Positions 35,067 to 44,527 of a stretch of DNA of 64,000 nt are shown here, one piece after another (the stretch's first letter is position 1; each line of letters begins with the position of its first letter). The notes under the pieces are model-generated. The model was given only the letters and a program-made list of their open reading frames with translations. It searched no databases and was not told the origin of the DNA. The stretch comes from Rhizobiaceae bacterium (GTDB lineage: Bacteria > Pseudomonadota > Alphaproteobacteria > Rhizobiales > Rhizobiaceae): assembly GCA_029233925.1 (NCBI GenBank), contig JARGOX010000001.1, forward strand, positions 62,001 through 126,000. The letters are read 5' to 3'. The translations under genes and the position numbers were made by a program.

Positions 35067-37418
35067 GTGGGACATATGGCAGAAGCGCAACACACACGCG
35101 CTGCTGGGGGGGAGACTCTATCCAGCATTCACGATGCCCATGATTGGCGTTCGGATCTCGCAGGACACGTGAAACTTATCGCCAAACCGGCCTACAGCAG
35201 ATTGCTGAAAGTTGAACCCTACCTCAGGCGATCCATTCCGGCGCTGATTGTGGCGTTTCTGGTGGTGGTTGCTGCTGCCAGATTCATGGATCTTCTGGAA
35301 GAGCGCTCACAAATCGAAGCCAATGCAAAACAGGCAACAGCATTGACTGCGCTTGCCAGCGCCGCTGCGCTGGCCAGGGAAAAAGCGGCCTTTGCGGCGC
35401 AGCAACGCTGGAATGTCGAAGTGCGCATCGGCAATGCGCTCCCGGCGATGCTGGTGACAGACGGACGTTTCGTGCTGATTGCCAATCCAGAGGGCAGCAT
35501 TTTTGCAGCGACCTCCATCGGCAATGATTTTGTCGGACGCAACCTGGAGCAGGTCCTGTCAGGTTCATCAGAACTTCGGCTGTTTGGATTGCGCGCCGGT
35601 GTTCAGAAGTTCCGATACAGAAATATCTCCTATTTTGGATCAAAAGCTGACCTTCCCGACGGCATAGGCAGCGTCACGGTGTTGACGCCTACCGCACAGG
35701 TCTTCAGCCCGTGGAGACAGGAAGTCTCACTCAATGTGACGCTGTTTGCAGCCACATCGAGCATTTTGCTGGTCATTCTCTACGCCTATTTCACCCAGGC
35801 TTCCCGCGCCCGGGATGCAGATGATATCTATCTTGAGGCGCACAATCGTGTCGACACTGCCCTTTCAAGGGGCCGATGCGGATTGTGGAACTGGGATTTG
35901 AATCTCGGACGCCTTTACTGGTCCCGCTCGATGTATGAAATCCTTGGCCAGCCGCCGCGCGACTGCGTCCTTTCCTTTGGTGATGTCAATCACCTCATGC
36001 ACCCTGACGACAAAAGCCTTTTCGAGGTTGCCCGGTCAATCATGCGTGACAAGGTCAAGGAGGTCGACCACCTTTTTCGAATGCGTCATGCGGACGGTCA
36101 CTATGTTTTGCTCAGGGCACGCGGTCAAATCACCAGTGATGCAGCGGACCAAAGCCATCTGATCGGCATAGCCATGGATGTAACGGAGCAGCATCGCCTG
36201 GCGCAACGCTCCGTCGAGGCCGATCAGCGTTTGCTGGATGCGGTGGAGAGCACCTCGGAAGCCTTTGTCCTTTGGGACAAGGATGACCGCCTTGTCATGT
36301 GCAATTCGAAATTCCAGCGCATTTTCGGCTTGCCGGACGATGTCACACAACCGGGCGTTCCGCGCGAAAAGGTGTTGGCTGAGGCCAAGCGTCCGATTGT
36401 CAAAACCCAGATGCCCGGTGGCAGCGGCAGCAATGATGCCAAGAGCATGGAAGTGCAATTGGCGGATGGGCGCTGGCTGCAGATCAATCAGCGCAATACA
36501 CGCGATGGTGGGTCGGTCTCGGTGCATACGGATATCACCCAGTTGAAAAGACATCAGGATCGTTTGCGCGAATCCGAAAGGCGTCTGATGGCCAGCATTG
36601 GTGATCTCTCCGCTTCGCAGGGCACCCTGGAAAGGACTGCCGTGGAACTCAGCGAATTGAATGCCAAATATCTGGCGGAAAAAGATCGCGCCGAGGCTGC
36701 CAACAAGGCGAAATCAGAATTCCTTGCCAATATGTCTCATGAATTGCGAACACCTCTGAACGCCATCATCGGGTTTTCCGAAATCCTGCAGACCCGGATG
36801 TTCGGCCCTCTTGGCTCTGAAAAATACAGTGAATATGCCGACGATATCAACAGCAGCGGCAAACACCTGCTGGGTGTTATCAACGATATTCTCGACATGG
36901 CCAAAATCGAGGCCGGGCGACTGCAACTCGATTATGAAACCATCGACATCGCACCTTTGATCGAGGAGACCTTGCGGTTGATTGCAATTCCGGCTCGGGA
37001 CAAATCAATTCTGCTGGAGGCAAAAATTTCTGCTGGATTGACTCTGTCGGCCGACCGGCGAGCCATCAAGCAGATCCTGCTTAACCTCTTGTCGAATGCC
37101 GTTAAGTTCACCGAGAATAACGGGCGTATTTCCGTGCGCGCCCGCAAGCATTCCGGTGCCGTTACACTGACGATCGAAGACACCGGAATCGGCATTTCCA
37201 AAGCCGCTCTCAAGACCATCGGCCAGCCCTTCGAGCAGGTTCAGAACCAGTTTTCCAAAAGCCGTGGCGGCTCCGGTCTGGGCCTGGCGATCTCACGCGC
37301 GCTTGTCACCATTCATGGCGGCGCCATGAAAATAAGATCAACCAAAGGTGTGGGAACAATCGTGGCGCTTCGCATGCCGGTCGCTCCAGCCACGGAGGTG
37401 GACCCCGAAAAAAGCTGA
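35067..37418 (+). CDS. pleC: PAS-domain sensor histidine kinase, PleC-like
   Basis: A 783-residue membrane histidine kinase. Its first membrane segment lies near residues 55-75 (PALIVAFLVVVAAARFMDLL), followed by a periplasmic domain to about 225, a second segment (ATSSILLVILYAYFTQ) and two PAS domains (about 260-375 and 385-500). HisKA has the phospho-His in MSHELRTPLNAIIGFSEIL (near residue 558), and HATPase shows NLLSNAVKFTENNG and GGSGLGLAISRAL. The FGPLGSEKYSEYADDIN stretch after the H-box is the PleC/DivJ/PdhS pattern that contacts DivK. In rhizobia PleC acts on DivK in the asymmetric cell cycle. The name is inferred from motif and from the position next to glnE and pepN. Confidence 0.75.
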   Translation: MGHMAEAQHTRAAGGETLSSIHDAHDWRSDLAGHVKLIAKPAYSRLLKVEPYLRRSIPALIVAFLVVVAAARFMDLLEERSQIEANAKQATALTALASAAALAREKAAFAAQQRWNVEVRIGNALPAMLVTDGRFVLIANPEGSIFAATSIGNDFVGRNLEQVLSGSSELRLFGLRAGVQKFRYRNISYFGSKADLPDGIGSVTVLTPTAQVFSPWRQEVSLNVTLFAATSSILLVILYAYFTQASRARDADDIYLEAHNRVDTALSRGRCGLWNWDLNLGRLYWSRSMYEILGQPPRDCVLSFGDVNHLMHPDDKSLFEVARSIMRDKVKEVDHLFRMRHADGHYVLLRARGQITSDAADQSHLIGIAMDVTEQHRLAQRSVEADQRLLDAVESTSEAFVLWDKDDRLVMCNSKFQRIFGLPDDVTQPGVPREKVLAEAKRPIVKTQMPGGSGSNDAKSMEVQLADGRWLQINQRNTRDGGSVSVHTDITQLKRHQDRLRESERRLMASIGDLSASQGTLERTAVELSELNAKYLAEKDRAEAANKAKSEFLANMSHELRTPLNAIIGFSEILQTRMFGPLGSEKYSEYADDINSSGKHLLGVINDILDMAKIEAGRLQLDYETIDIAPLIEETLRLIAIPARDKSILLEAKISAGLTLSADRRAIKQILLNLLSNAVKFTENNGRISVRARKHSGAVTLTIEDTGIGISKAALKTIGQPFEQVQNQFSKSRGGSGLGLAISRALVTIHGGAMKIRSTKGVGTIVALRMPVAPATEVDPEKS

Positions 37419-37552
37419 AGACGCTTAAGACCTTCGCACACAGGGTTCGTGCAGGGTTTCAATCAGCATGCAAACAGCCCGTTTGCACAGATGAAAAGCA
37501 GCTTTTCCGACGAATTCAAGAATGCCCTGCGGCAAACTCGGGCACAGGCCCA

Positions 37553-37584
37553 CCCCGGATCTTTGTTGATCCGGGGATTTTTTT
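37553..37584. terminator. Strong terminator between the kinase and glnE
   Basis: Perfect 9-bp stem CCCCGGATC / GATCCGGGG with a TTTGTT loop, then A and seven T on the + strand. It ends the PleC-like transcript. The poly-T is on the + side only, so it mainly serves that direction. Confidence 0.93.
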
Positions 37585-37616
37585 GACCGTTTTGCGCGTG
37601 CCGATCGGCTATCGGA

Positions 37617-40583
37617 TCACGATGGCATTTCCTCTTCCTGCTGCAGAGTGCGTATCAAAATTTCACGAACAGATCCGGAAATCGCTTTCAAGTGGGCTTC
37701 CAGCGTTGACAGATCGGGAAAATCGACACGCCTGAGCATCAGGTCCACAAAGGCTTTGGGTGATTTTTGAGGATCGAATTTCCCATCGAGGCATAGGCGG
37801 GTGATCTGGGAAATACGCGTGTAGAGAGCCAGAGCTTCCAACAGTGTCTCGGTATCCCCTTCCCCGATTATCTTTGCGCCAAAGCACTCAATGACGCCCT
37901 TGGTCAAAGTGTTGCAATCATGGACAGGCAATTCCATGGCCGGCGCCTGCAAACGCATGAACTGGGCAATGAACTCGATATCTATGATACCGCCCGGTAT
38001 CAACTTGAGATCCCAGATATTTGCCGGTGGTTTTTCCACTTCGATACGCTGACGCATGGCAGCCACTTCGCCAGCAAGTGTTGCAACATCGCGTTTGCGG
38101 CCCAGTACAGTGTCGAAAACCTCTTCAGCTTCCGCCTTCAACTGCGCATCCCCGGCAACGACACGCGCCCGGGTCAGGGCCATGTGCTCCCAGCTCCAGG
38201 CCTGTTCCATCTGGTATTTGCGGAAAGCACGAATATGCGTTGCCACCGGTCCTTTGTTGCCGGATGGCCGCAGGCGAAAGTCCACCTCATACAGAATGCC
38301 CTCGGCCATGGGTGCCGACAGGGCGGCAATCAAACGTTGGGTAAAGCGCGTATAGTATCGAACCGGATCGACGGGTCTTGCGCCATCCGACTGCACACAA
38401 TCCGCATCATGGGTGTAGAGCAGGATAAGATCGACGTCGGATTCGGCCGTCATTTCAAGACTGCCGAGTTTGCCCAAACCGACAATGGCCACCCTGCCTC
38501 CGCAAATACGGCCATGGGCCTGTTCCATTTCACCCTGCACAGCCTGCGTTGCGGCCTGCAGAGCAAGATCCGCCAGATAGGTATAGGCGCGCCCTGCCCG
38601 TTCTGCATCAATGGCGCCGGTCAACAGCCGAACACCGATCAGGAACTTTTGCTCGGCTGCAAAAATCCGTAGCCGATCAAGGATTTCCTCATAGGCAAAA
38701 TCACCCACCAGGAAGGCATTCAGCCGCTCGGCAAGATTGACCCGGTCCGGCAATTCGGCAAGCAAAGCCGGATCCAGCATTCCATCAAATACGTGGGGCT
38801 TGCGGCTGATGACCTCGGCCAATCTTGGTGCCGACGCCATGATGTTGATCAGAACGGACAGCAGACCCGGATTGTTGCCCAGCATTGAAAAAAGCTGGAT
38901 GCCGGCCGGCAGACCGGACAAAAATGCATCAAATCGCAGCAACGTATCATCCGCTCGTTTGGTGTCGGAAAATGCCTGCAAGAGAACGGGCATGAGTTCG
39001 GTGAGGCGTTCGCGTGCGCTTGATGTCTGTGTTGCCCGATACCGGCCATAGTGCCAGGTGCGGATAATGCGAGACATGTCCGAGGGCCGTTCAAACCCCA
39101 TCTTTGCCAAAGTGCCGATCGTATCGGGATCATCCCCGTCACCGGTGAACACCAGATTGCCTGATTCCGATGCCAGCACCCTCTCGTGTTCGAACAGCTG
39201 AGCATAATGATCTTCGACCAAAGCCCAGGTCGTCAGCAGTTGGCTGGAAAATTCCTCGGGCTTGTCATATCCCATCATCAGAGAGACCTGACGAAACTCC
39301 TCCTCGTCCTCGGGCAGGATATGGCTTTGCTCATCGCGGCGCATTTGAATGCGGTGTTCCACATCACGCAGGAACCAGTAGGCTTTGCGCAAGACCTCTT
39401 CGGCATCAGGATCTATCCACCGCGCCTCTGCCAGAGCCGCCAATGTCTCATCTGTCTGACGTGTTCTCAGCCACGGCATACGGCCGCCAGCGATCAATTG
39501 CTGGGTCTGCACAAAAAACTCGATTTCGCGAATTCCGCCGCGACCCAGTTTGACATTGTGGCCGCGCACCCTGATCTCACCATAGCCCTTGTGGGCATGG
39601 ATCTGTCGCTTTATTGAATGAATGTCTGCAATGGCACCATAATCGAGGTATTTGCGGTAGACGAAAGGCGCCAGATCACGGCAATAGGATTCGCCCGTGA
39701 CCATGTCTCCAGCAGCTGGGGAGGCCTTGATATAGGCCGCTCGCTCCCAATTCTGCCCCCTTGCTCCATAATAATGCATGGCTGCATCATAGGGCAGCGC
39801 CAAGGGTGTTGAGCCCGGGTCCGGACGCAGGCGCAGATCGGTCCTGAAAACATATCCGTCACCCGTCCTCTCCTGCAGAATGCGGATGAGCTTACGTACC
39901 AGACGGGAGAATACTTCTGTGCCTTCGTCCTCATCCGTCACGATTTCCGCTTGCGGATCATAAAGGACAACCAGATCGATATCGGAGGAATAGTTCAATT
40001 CGCCGGAACCCAGCTTGCCCATTCCGATAATGGCCAGGCCGGATCCCTTGCTGGGTTCTGCGACATCCTTCAGGCTGAGTTTGCCGGCCTTGTGGGCTGA
40101 TAAAAGAAGATGGTCTGTTGCAGCACAGATGGCGGCTCGGGCAAAGGCGCTGAGCCAGCCGGTGATACGCGGTGTTTGGAAAACCCGTGCAAGATCATAC
40201 AGAGCCAGAGAAAAGGCCAATTGACGCTTCAACTGGCGCAGACGGGTCATCAGGCCCGCTTCGGCAGGAAATTGTTTCCAGGCATCGCGCGCGTCGGACA
40301 CCATCTCCTGCATCAGGATCTCCGGCTTGCTGTGCATGGTTCTCAAGACATCCGCCGGGTGCGTTCTGGCGATGTCGTTCAAATAGGGCGAAAGGGTCAT
40401 GGCGGCCAACAGCAGTTGGCGTGCCGGCGTGTCGCTGTGGAGAAATGCGACCAGTTCCGGAAAATCTCTTGCCGCAGACAACAGGTCGCGAAGTGCCCGA
40501 TCAAAGGCCTCCGGTGATGCAGCCCTGATCGGCATGCCACCGCTCATGACAGTTTGCGAAAATTCCACGTGTGCACTTTTCAA
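37617..40583 (-). CDS. glnE: Bifunctional glutamine synthetase adenylyltransferase/adenylyl-removing enzyme
   Basis: Controls glutamine synthetase by adding or removing AMP in response to PII. The 988 residues carry two nucleotidyltransferase domains: the N-terminal one with GMGKLGSGELNYSSDIDLVV (near residue 195) and the C-terminal one with GLGKLGSLEMTAESDVDLIL (near residue 700). The paired DxD residues coordinate metal. Helical regulatory regions lie between them, and VDFRLRPSGNKGPVATHI is a family stretch. The gene follows the histidine kinase by 12 bp and is probably co-transcribed with it. The start ATG gives MKSAHVEFSQTVMSGG; a later Met is possible. Confidence 0.97.
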   Translation of the reverse strand: MKSAHVEFSQTVMSGGMPIRAASPEAFDRALRDLLSAARDFPELVAFLHSDTPARQLLLAAMTLSPYLNDIARTHPADVLRTMHSKPEILMQEMVSDARDAWKQFPAEAGLMTRLRQLKRQLAFSLALYDLARVFQTPRITGWLSAFARAAICAATDHLLLSAHKAGKLSLKDVAEPSKGSGLAIIGMGKLGSGELNYSSDIDLVVLYDPQAEIVTDEDEGTEVFSRLVRKLIRILQERTGDGYVFRTDLRLRPDPGSTPLALPYDAAMHYYGARGQNWERAAYIKASPAAGDMVTGESYCRDLAPFVYRKYLDYGAIADIHSIKRQIHAHKGYGEIRVRGHNVKLGRGGIREIEFFVQTQQLIAGGRMPWLRTRQTDETLAALAEARWIDPDAEEVLRKAYWFLRDVEHRIQMRRDEQSHILPEDEEEFRQVSLMMGYDKPEEFSSQLLTTWALVEDHYAQLFEHERVLASESGNLVFTGDGDDPDTIGTLAKMGFERPSDMSRIIRTWHYGRYRATQTSSARERLTELMPVLLQAFSDTKRADDTLLRFDAFLSGLPAGIQLFSMLGNNPGLLSVLINIMASAPRLAEVISRKPHVFDGMLDPALLAELPDRVNLAERLNAFLVGDFAYEEILDRLRIFAAEQKFLIGVRLLTGAIDAERAGRAYTYLADLALQAATQAVQGEMEQAHGRICGGRVAIVGLGKLGSLEMTAESDVDLILLYTHDADCVQSDGARPVDPVRYYTRFTQRLIAALSAPMAEGILYEVDFRLRPSGNKGPVATHIRAFRKYQMEQAWSWEHMALTRARVVAGDAQLKAEAEEVFDTVLGRKRDVATLAGEVAAMRQRIEVEKPPANIWDLKLIPGGIIDIEFIAQFMRLQAPAMELPVHDCNTLTKGVIECFGAKIIGEGDTETLLEALALYTRISQITRLCLDGKFDPQKSPKAFVDLMLRRVDFPDLSTLEAHLKAISGSVREILIRTLQQEEEMPS

Positions 40584-40595
40584 ATTCCAACCCTG

Positions 40596-41990
40596 TCAGC
40601 CAAAGACCATCATTGCGTGCAGGCCTGTTTGCCCGCTTTCGCCATTGCTTTCAAGGACAAGTTGGCCCCCGTGCATGCCCATGATAGCTTCAACAAGACT
40701 GAGACCCAATCCGGTTCCCGGTTTTGAACGACTTTCATCCAGTCTGACAAAGCGCTTGATGACGTCCTGGCGTCTGTTTTCCGGTATCCCAGGGCCATTG
40801 TCTCTCACCGAGAGCACCTTCTTGCCATCCACATTCTCAAGGCAAATCACAACTTTTGCCTCTGCCTGGTTGTCCGCGGAATATTTTATCGCATTGTCGA
40901 TCAGATTGCTGAAGGCCTGTCCGATCAGTTCCCTGTTGCCGGAAACATGGATACCATCCGCGATGGCAGATGACATCAAAACGCCCGCCTCTTCGGCCAC
41001 TGGTTCATAAAGCTCTTCCGTGTCATGGGCAATTTGCGACAGGTCGACATCATTCATTTCTGCCACAGCTGAACCCGCTTCAACCCGGGAAATCGTCAGC
41101 AAGGCATTGAAGGTTCGGATCAACTGATCCGATTCCTCAATCATGTCCTCCATTGCCGAGCGATATTCGGCTGCATCATCGGCTCCCGACAGAGCGGCTT
41201 CGGCGCGATTGCGAAGCCTTGTCAGAGGCGTTTTCAAATCATGTGCAATATTGTCGGAGACCTGCCGCAACCCCTCATTGAGTTTCTCGATGCGACCAAG
41301 CATGGCATTCAAAGCGCCTGAAAGGCGGTCAAATTCGTCACCGGAACCACTGACAGGCAATCGCTGGCCAAGGTCGCCTGCCATGATCTTCTGGCTGGCC
41401 TGTGAAACCCGGTCGATCCGATGCAAGGCGCCGCGGCCAATGAAAAACCAGATCAGCAAAGCGCCCACGACCATGATACCGAGCGCTATGGCAAGAGAGC
41501 GTCTGATGGTGGTGCGAAATTGCGTCGGCTCCCCCAGATCTCTTCCGACGAGAACGCGCATGCCATTGGGCAGGAAGATGACCTCCGCCAGCGCCTGGTG
41601 TCCGGGCGCGCCTTCCGGTTGATAGAACCGCCGATAGGAGAAGGGTCTTTCCGTCCAGCCCTGCCGGTCAAGGATGCCCGGTTGCAGGCTGGCGACATTA
41701 CCGGCGAGAATACTCCCGTTGGGAGCGGCGATCGTATAGAGATTGGCGCTGGGTTCCCGGGAGCGGCGGTCGATGTGGGTGATCAGCAGAGGAACACCGC
41801 CGCGACGATAAAAATTGCCAAGGACCTTGAGTTCATCCTGGACCACATGCTTGGTCTGATTGGTGAGCAGGCTTGTGGTCATGTCGGTCACATAGAAGAC
41901 CAGCACAACGGCGCTGATGGCAAACAGGCCGAGATAAAGCGCCGACAACCGAACGGCTGTTGTGCGCAGAAGTGCCCTGAACCGGCTCAT
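40596..41990 (-). CDS. Sensor histidine kinase beside degP (HAMP type)
   Basis: A 464-residue inner-membrane kinase with two membrane segments (LYLGLFAISAVVLVFYVT near residue 25 and LGIMVVGALLIWFFIGRGAL near 170) flanking a periplasmic sensor domain. A HAMP linker follows, then HisKA with IAHDLKTPLTRLRNRAEAAL. The ATPase domain shows LIDNAIKYSADN, DNGPGIPENRRQ and GTGLGLSLVEAI. Its ATG directly abuts the response-regulator stop, so the two are translated as a unit. The position next to degP suggests that it senses envelope stress; the signal is unknown. The order regulator, kinase, glnE is a conserved rhizobial arrangement as I recall it. Confidence 0.9.
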   Translation of the reverse strand: MSRFRALLRTTAVRLSALYLGLFAISAVVLVFYVTDMTTSLLTNQTKHVVQDELKVLGNFYRRGGVPLLITHIDRRSREPSANLYTIAAPNGSILAGNVASLQPGILDRQGWTERPFSYRRFYQPEGAPGHQALAEVIFLPNGMRVLVGRDLGEPTQFRTTIRRSLAIALGIMVVGALLIWFFIGRGALHRIDRVSQASQKIMAGDLGQRLPVSGSGDEFDRLSGALNAMLGRIEKLNEGLRQVSDNIAHDLKTPLTRLRNRAEAALSGADDAAEYRSAMEDMIEESDQLIRTFNALLTISRVEAGSAVAEMNDVDLSQIAHDTEELYEPVAEEAGVLMSSAIADGIHVSGNRELIGQAFSNLIDNAIKYSADNQAEAKVVICLENVDGKKVLSVRDNGPGIPENRRQDVIKRFVRLDESRSKPGTGLGLSLVEAIMGMHGGQLVLESNGESGQTGLHAMMVFG

Positions 41991-42668
41991 TTAACTGTCG
42001 GATTTCAGGATGTAGCCTGCACCCCTTACGGTGCGAAGCAATGCCTGATCATAGCCCTTTTCAATTTTTGATCTGAGCCTTGAGATATGGACGTCGATGA
42101 CATTGGTCTGCGGATCAAAATGATAATCCCAGACATTTTCCAACAGCATGGTTCGCGTCACGACCTGTCCAGCATGTTTCATCAAATATTCAAGCAGCCT
42201 GAATTCGCGTGGCTGCAGGTTTATCTTCTGTCCCGCCCGGTGCACTTCATGGGCCAGACGGTCCAACTCCAGATCGGCGACCTTGTAAACCGTTTCATTG
42301 TCACGCATGCCCTTGCGGCGCCCCAGCACTTCGACACGGGCCAACAGTTCGGAAAATGAATAGGGCTTGGGAAGATAGTCATCACCGCCTGCACGCAGAC
42401 CTGTAACCCGGTCGTCAACCTGACCAAGCGCCGACAGGATCAGGATGGGTGTCTCAATCGACTTTTTTCGCAGGTCACTGATGATGGAAAGGCCGTCGCG
42501 CTTGGGCAACATGCGATCAATGACCAGGACATCATAGATGTTTTCGGTCGCCAGATAAAAGCCAGTATCACCGTCGCTGGCATGATCTGTCACGATACCA
42601 GCTTCGTTGAACGCCTTGATCAGATAGGCCGCCGCCTCCAGATCGTCTTCAATAACCAGAATTTTCAT
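41991..42668 (-). CDS. OmpR-family response regulator beside degP
   Basis: A 225-residue regulator. The receiver domain begins MKILVIEDDLEAAAYLIKAF, with the phospho-acceptor Asp in VLVIDRMLPKRDGLSI and the conserved Lys in GDDYLPKPYSF. The C-terminal winged-helix ends NVIDVHISRLRSKIEKGYD and LRTVRGAGYIL. I chose ATG 42668, since the frame upstream to 42710 adds an uncharacteristic leader. It forms a two-component pair with the kinase that follows immediately. The DNA targets are unknown, but degP 165 bp upstream is a natural candidate. Confidence 0.92.
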   Translation of the reverse strand: MKILVIEDDLEAAAYLIKAFNEAGIVTDHASDGDTGFYLATENIYDVLVIDRMLPKRDGLSIISDLRKKSIETPILILSALGQVDDRVTGLRAGGDDYLPKPYSFSELLARVEVLGRRKGMRDNETVYKVADLELDRLAHEVHRAGQKINLQPREFRLLEYLMKHAGQVVTRTMLLENVWDYHFDPQTNVIDVHISRLRSKIEKGYDQALLRTVRGAGYILKSDS

Positions 42669-42756
42669 GGCTGGCATATTAGCCAATTCTACAGGTGAAA
42701 AACAAATCATAAGATGTCTTGTCGGTGGGCACCGGCAATCTTCTGTTGAAATAGAT

Positions 42757-42784
42757 GACAGCGGGCCGGTGGGGGCCCGCTGTC
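42757..42784 (-). terminator. Hairpin between degP and its two-component genes
   Basis: Perfect 11-bp inverted repeat GACAGCGGGCC / GGCCCGCTGTC with a 6-base loop, between the degP stop and the regulator start. On the - strand it is followed by an ATCTATTT stretch. It likely terminates or attenuates degP transcription, lowering read-through to the regulator. Confidence 0.65.
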
Positions 42785-42832
42785 TGCAGACTCGGGTGGC
42801 CTGGTCGGGGCATGACCGCCTGCCCGTTCTGA

Positions 42833-44377
42833 TCAGGATTTGGCAAGCGGCAGGGCGACGAACCGGTTGCTGTCTTGCGTGTTCAACTGGAACAGCACTG
42901 CCTTGCGGCCGGTTTCAGATGCTGCTTCCACTGCCGATGCGACATCCTTGGCCGATTGCACTGCGACATTGTTGACCGAGACAATGATATCGCCCTGGGT
43001 GAAACCCCGTTCCGCAGCCAGACTTTCCGGCTCCACCGAGACGATTTCCAGACCTTTGGCATCTTCTGCCGGTTTCACCATCAAGCCAAACTGCTTGAGC
43101 GATTCGCCGTCATTCGTGCTGGCTGGGCTGTCGTCCTCGACAGATGCTTTCTTGACGTCCTTCAGCGCTTCTATCGTCACCGAAATGCTACGGCTTTCTC
43201 CATCACGCCAGACCGTGAGGTCGACTTCCTTGCCGGGTTTGACATTGGCTATCCTGCGCGCCAGATCCCGCGGATCCTTGATCGTCTCCCCGTCCACTGC
43301 GGTGACCACATCGCCCGATTCCATGCCTGCCTTCCCGGCCGGTGAATCGTCCTGCGGTTCGGTGACCAGGGCGCCTTTGGACTCGGCAAGTCCGAGTGAT
43401 TCGGCAATGTCATCCGTTACGGGCTGAATCTGAACACCCAGCCAGCCGCGTTCGATCGTGCCATCATCCATCAGATCGGCAACAACGGAGTCGGCAAGCG
43501 AGGCAGGAATTGCAAAGGCGATGCCGACATTGCCGCCCGAGGGCGAGAAGATCGCCGTATTGACGCCAATGACCTCACCTTGAAGATTGAAAGTCGGGCC
43601 GCCCGAGTTGCCACGGTTCACCGCCGCATCCACCTGAATAAAGTCATCATAGGGACCAGCGCCGATATCACGGCCACGGGCCGAAATGATACCAGCCGTT
43701 ACCGTCCCGCCCAGACCGAAGGGATTGCCGACAGCAACAACCCAGTCGCCGATGCGGGTTTTGTCATCGCTGGCAAATTCCACATAGGTGAAGTCCTCAT
43801 CGCTATCGACCTTGAGAACGGCAAGATCGGTGCGTGCATCCTTGCCAACGAGTGTCGCATCCAGCTCGGTGCCGTCATGGAGAATGACTGAGAACTCCGT
43901 ACCATCATCGACGACATGGTTGTTTGTCACCAGATACCCGTCAGCCGTGATAAAGAAGCCCGATCCTTGCGAAACAGGTCGTGCGCGCCGTGGTTGGAGC
44001 GGTTCAGCCCCCCTGTCGTCACGTTCACTGAATTGATCCGGTTTGCCCATGCCTTTTCCAAAACCGAAGTCCTTGAACAGGCGGCGCATCGGATGATCTT
44101 TGGGCAGATTGTCCAACCCGGGAATTCCAAGGCTGAAACCATCGGATGAAACCGGTGTGATATTCGACTTGACGCGGACGGATACGACCGCCGGTGTGAC
44201 GGCTTCCACGACATCGGCAAATCCAGGAACGGAAGGCGCCTCGACCCGAACGGCATCGGCGTAGGCTGACTGAACACGTGCAGGAATGCCGCTCGTCATC
44301 ATAGCCGCTGCCAGACCCAGCACGGCTGTGGTGGTCAGCAATCCCTTGCGGGTAAAATGATCATATTTCTTGGGCAT
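42833..44377 (-). CDS. degP: Periplasmic serine protease DegP/HtrA
   Basis: A periplasmic protease and chaperone that degrades misfolded envelope proteins. The ~514-residue protein has an N-terminal signal/anchor (GLLTTTAVLGLAAAMMTSGI). The catalytic His is in TNNHVVDDG, the Asp in ARTDLAVLKV and the Ser in VNRGNSGGPTFNLQG. Two PDZ domains follow (GWLGVQIQPVTDDIAESLG and the later PESLAAERGFTQGDIIVSVN). I chose ATG 44377, 7 bases after AGGA; an earlier ATG at 44404 is possible. It is isolated by 164 bp and a hairpin from the regulator genes, so it has mainly its own transcript. Confidence 0.95.
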   Translation of the reverse strand: MPKKYDHFTRKGLLTTTAVLGLAAAMMTSGIPARVQSAYADAVRVEAPSVPGFADVVEAVTPAVVSVRVKSNITPVSSDGFSLGIPGLDNLPKDHPMRRLFKDFGFGKGMGKPDQFSERDDRGAEPLQPRRARPVSQGSGFFITADGYLVTNNHVVDDGTEFSVILHDGTELDATLVGKDARTDLAVLKVDSDEDFTYVEFASDDKTRIGDWVVAVGNPFGLGGTVTAGIISARGRDIGAGPYDDFIQVDAAVNRGNSGGPTFNLQGEVIGVNTAIFSPSGGNVGIAFAIPASLADSVVADLMDDGTIERGWLGVQIQPVTDDIAESLGLAESKGALVTEPQDDSPAGKAGMESGDVVTAVDGETIKDPRDLARRIANVKPGKEVDLTVWRDGESRSISVTIEALKDVKKASVEDDSPASTNDGESLKQFGLMVKPAEDAKGLEIVSVEPESLAAERGFTQGDIIVSVNNVAVQSAKDVASAVEAASETGRKAVLFQLNTQDSNRFVALPLAKS

Positions 44378-44527
44378 GAACATATCCTTTGGCTGTTGCA
44401 TCAATTTGCATGACCATCAGATAGGCTCTGTGACCTTACCGCCGCCTATCCGGCAGATGAATATTTGGTAATGTTCGGGGTGGATTGTCTGAAGGGAAAC
44501 GGTTCCCGGCGATGCTATAGCGTTTTG

